DNA of 64,000 bases from the NCBI RefSeq assembly GCF_023556335.1, contig NZ_JAIKTS010000001.1, positions 1,054,001 to 1,118,000 on the forward strand. The letters run 5' to 3'. The stretch comes from Stenotrophomonas mori. Lineage in GTDB: Bacteria > Pseudomonadota > Gammaproteobacteria > Xanthomonadales > Xanthomonadaceae. The translations under genes were made by a program, and so were the position numbers. Below, piece by piece: positions 63,833-64,000 of this stretch. Positions within the stretch are counted from its first letter, which is position 1; each line of letters opens with the position of its first letter. The notes beneath the pieces are model-generated. The model saw nothing but the letters and a program-made list of their open reading frames with translations. It had not been told where the DNA came from and made no database searches.

Positions 63833-64000
63833 ATGACAAACCCCATCGCCCTCGCCCATTCCCTCGACGCCTTCGATCCGGACGGCTTCGACCGCCCGGC
63901 GATCGCCCTGCGGCTGGAAGTCGAGCAGAACGCGGCCGAACAACCGGTGCACCGGCACCGCAAGGGCCAGTTGATACTGGCGCTGAGCGGCGGTGTGACC
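63833..64000 (+). CDS. nimR: AraC-family regulator NimR-like, N-terminal part (runs off right edge)
   Basis: The first 56 codons are in the window. They begin MTNPIALAHSLDAFDPDG and include VHRHRKGQLILALSGGVT, the start of a cupin-type sensing domain seen in AraC regulators, with histidines at the usual site. The DNA-binding half is outside the window. Divergent placement from nimT supports a NimR-type repressor of that gene. Its start at 63833 is the first ATG after the AT-rich control region. Confidence 0.75.
   Translation, partial: MTNPIALAHSLDAFDPDGFDRPAIALRLEVEQNAAEQPVHRHRKGQLILALSGGVT

Overview
The window is a GC-rich, densely coded stretch of a gammaproteobacterial chromosome. Gene content and protein sequence point to the Xanthomonadaceae (Lysobacteraceae): Stenotrophomonas, Pseudoxanthomonas, Luteimonas or a close relative. 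The clues are the smc-zipA pair, rpsF-rpsR-rplI without priB, a haaO-kynU-kmo kynurenine cluster, a very large NAD-glutamate dehydrogenase, a thrABC operon with a Thr/Ile leader peptide, and GTAG-type palindromic repeats like those of Stenotrophomonas. The genus is an inference. I saw no rRNA, CRISPR array, transposase, integrase or prophage; there is one tRNA, Arg(CCU).

Layout. 1-5263: zipA start, smc and the S6-S18-L9 ribosomal operon, all on the minus strand. 5501-9338: an efflux permease, an A-type Fe-S carrier, asnS and two small unknown genes. 9484-16459: carbonic anhydrase, three kynurenine/3-hydroxyanthranilate genes (tryptophan to quinolinate for NAD), exonuclease I and two DUF proteins. 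16488-22053: a trimethylamine-monooxygenase-like flavoprotein, a 0.77-kb stretch with no clear gene, a Cys-cluster protein with a small basic partner, then a spermidine-synthase-like protein, a 5'-nucleotidase and NAD kinase. 22054-22509 holds long inverted repeats. 22510-32737: NAD-GDH, then divergently a TetR regulator with a two-gene RND efflux pump. 33050-35858: hisS and an FNR-type regulator. 36005-41057: thrC, thrB and fused thrA read leftwards behind a threonine leader peptide with alternative RNA stems.

41345-51378: a DMT exporter, an AraC regulator, tRNA-Arg, an ALDH7-family dehydrogenase, a methyltransferase, the overlapping pyrD-murB-DMT genes and a TctD/TctE-like two-component system.

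51488-61487 is the most unusual part. Two compact operons converge on a 191-bp tandem repeat. The rightward one encodes an esterase, two SMR-like half transporters and a DegT-type PLP enzyme. The leftward one encodes a HAD phosphatase, a class III aminotransferase, an acyl carrier protein, a single ketosynthase, a FemAB/GNAT-like transferase, a divergent ureohydrolase-fold protein and a fatty-acid-hydroxylase/desaturase-like membrane protein. Together they look like a dedicated amino-lipid or acyl-amine pathway whose product I cannot name. The window ends with a MipA-family porin and a divergent nimT-nimR-like pair, the regulator running off the right edge.
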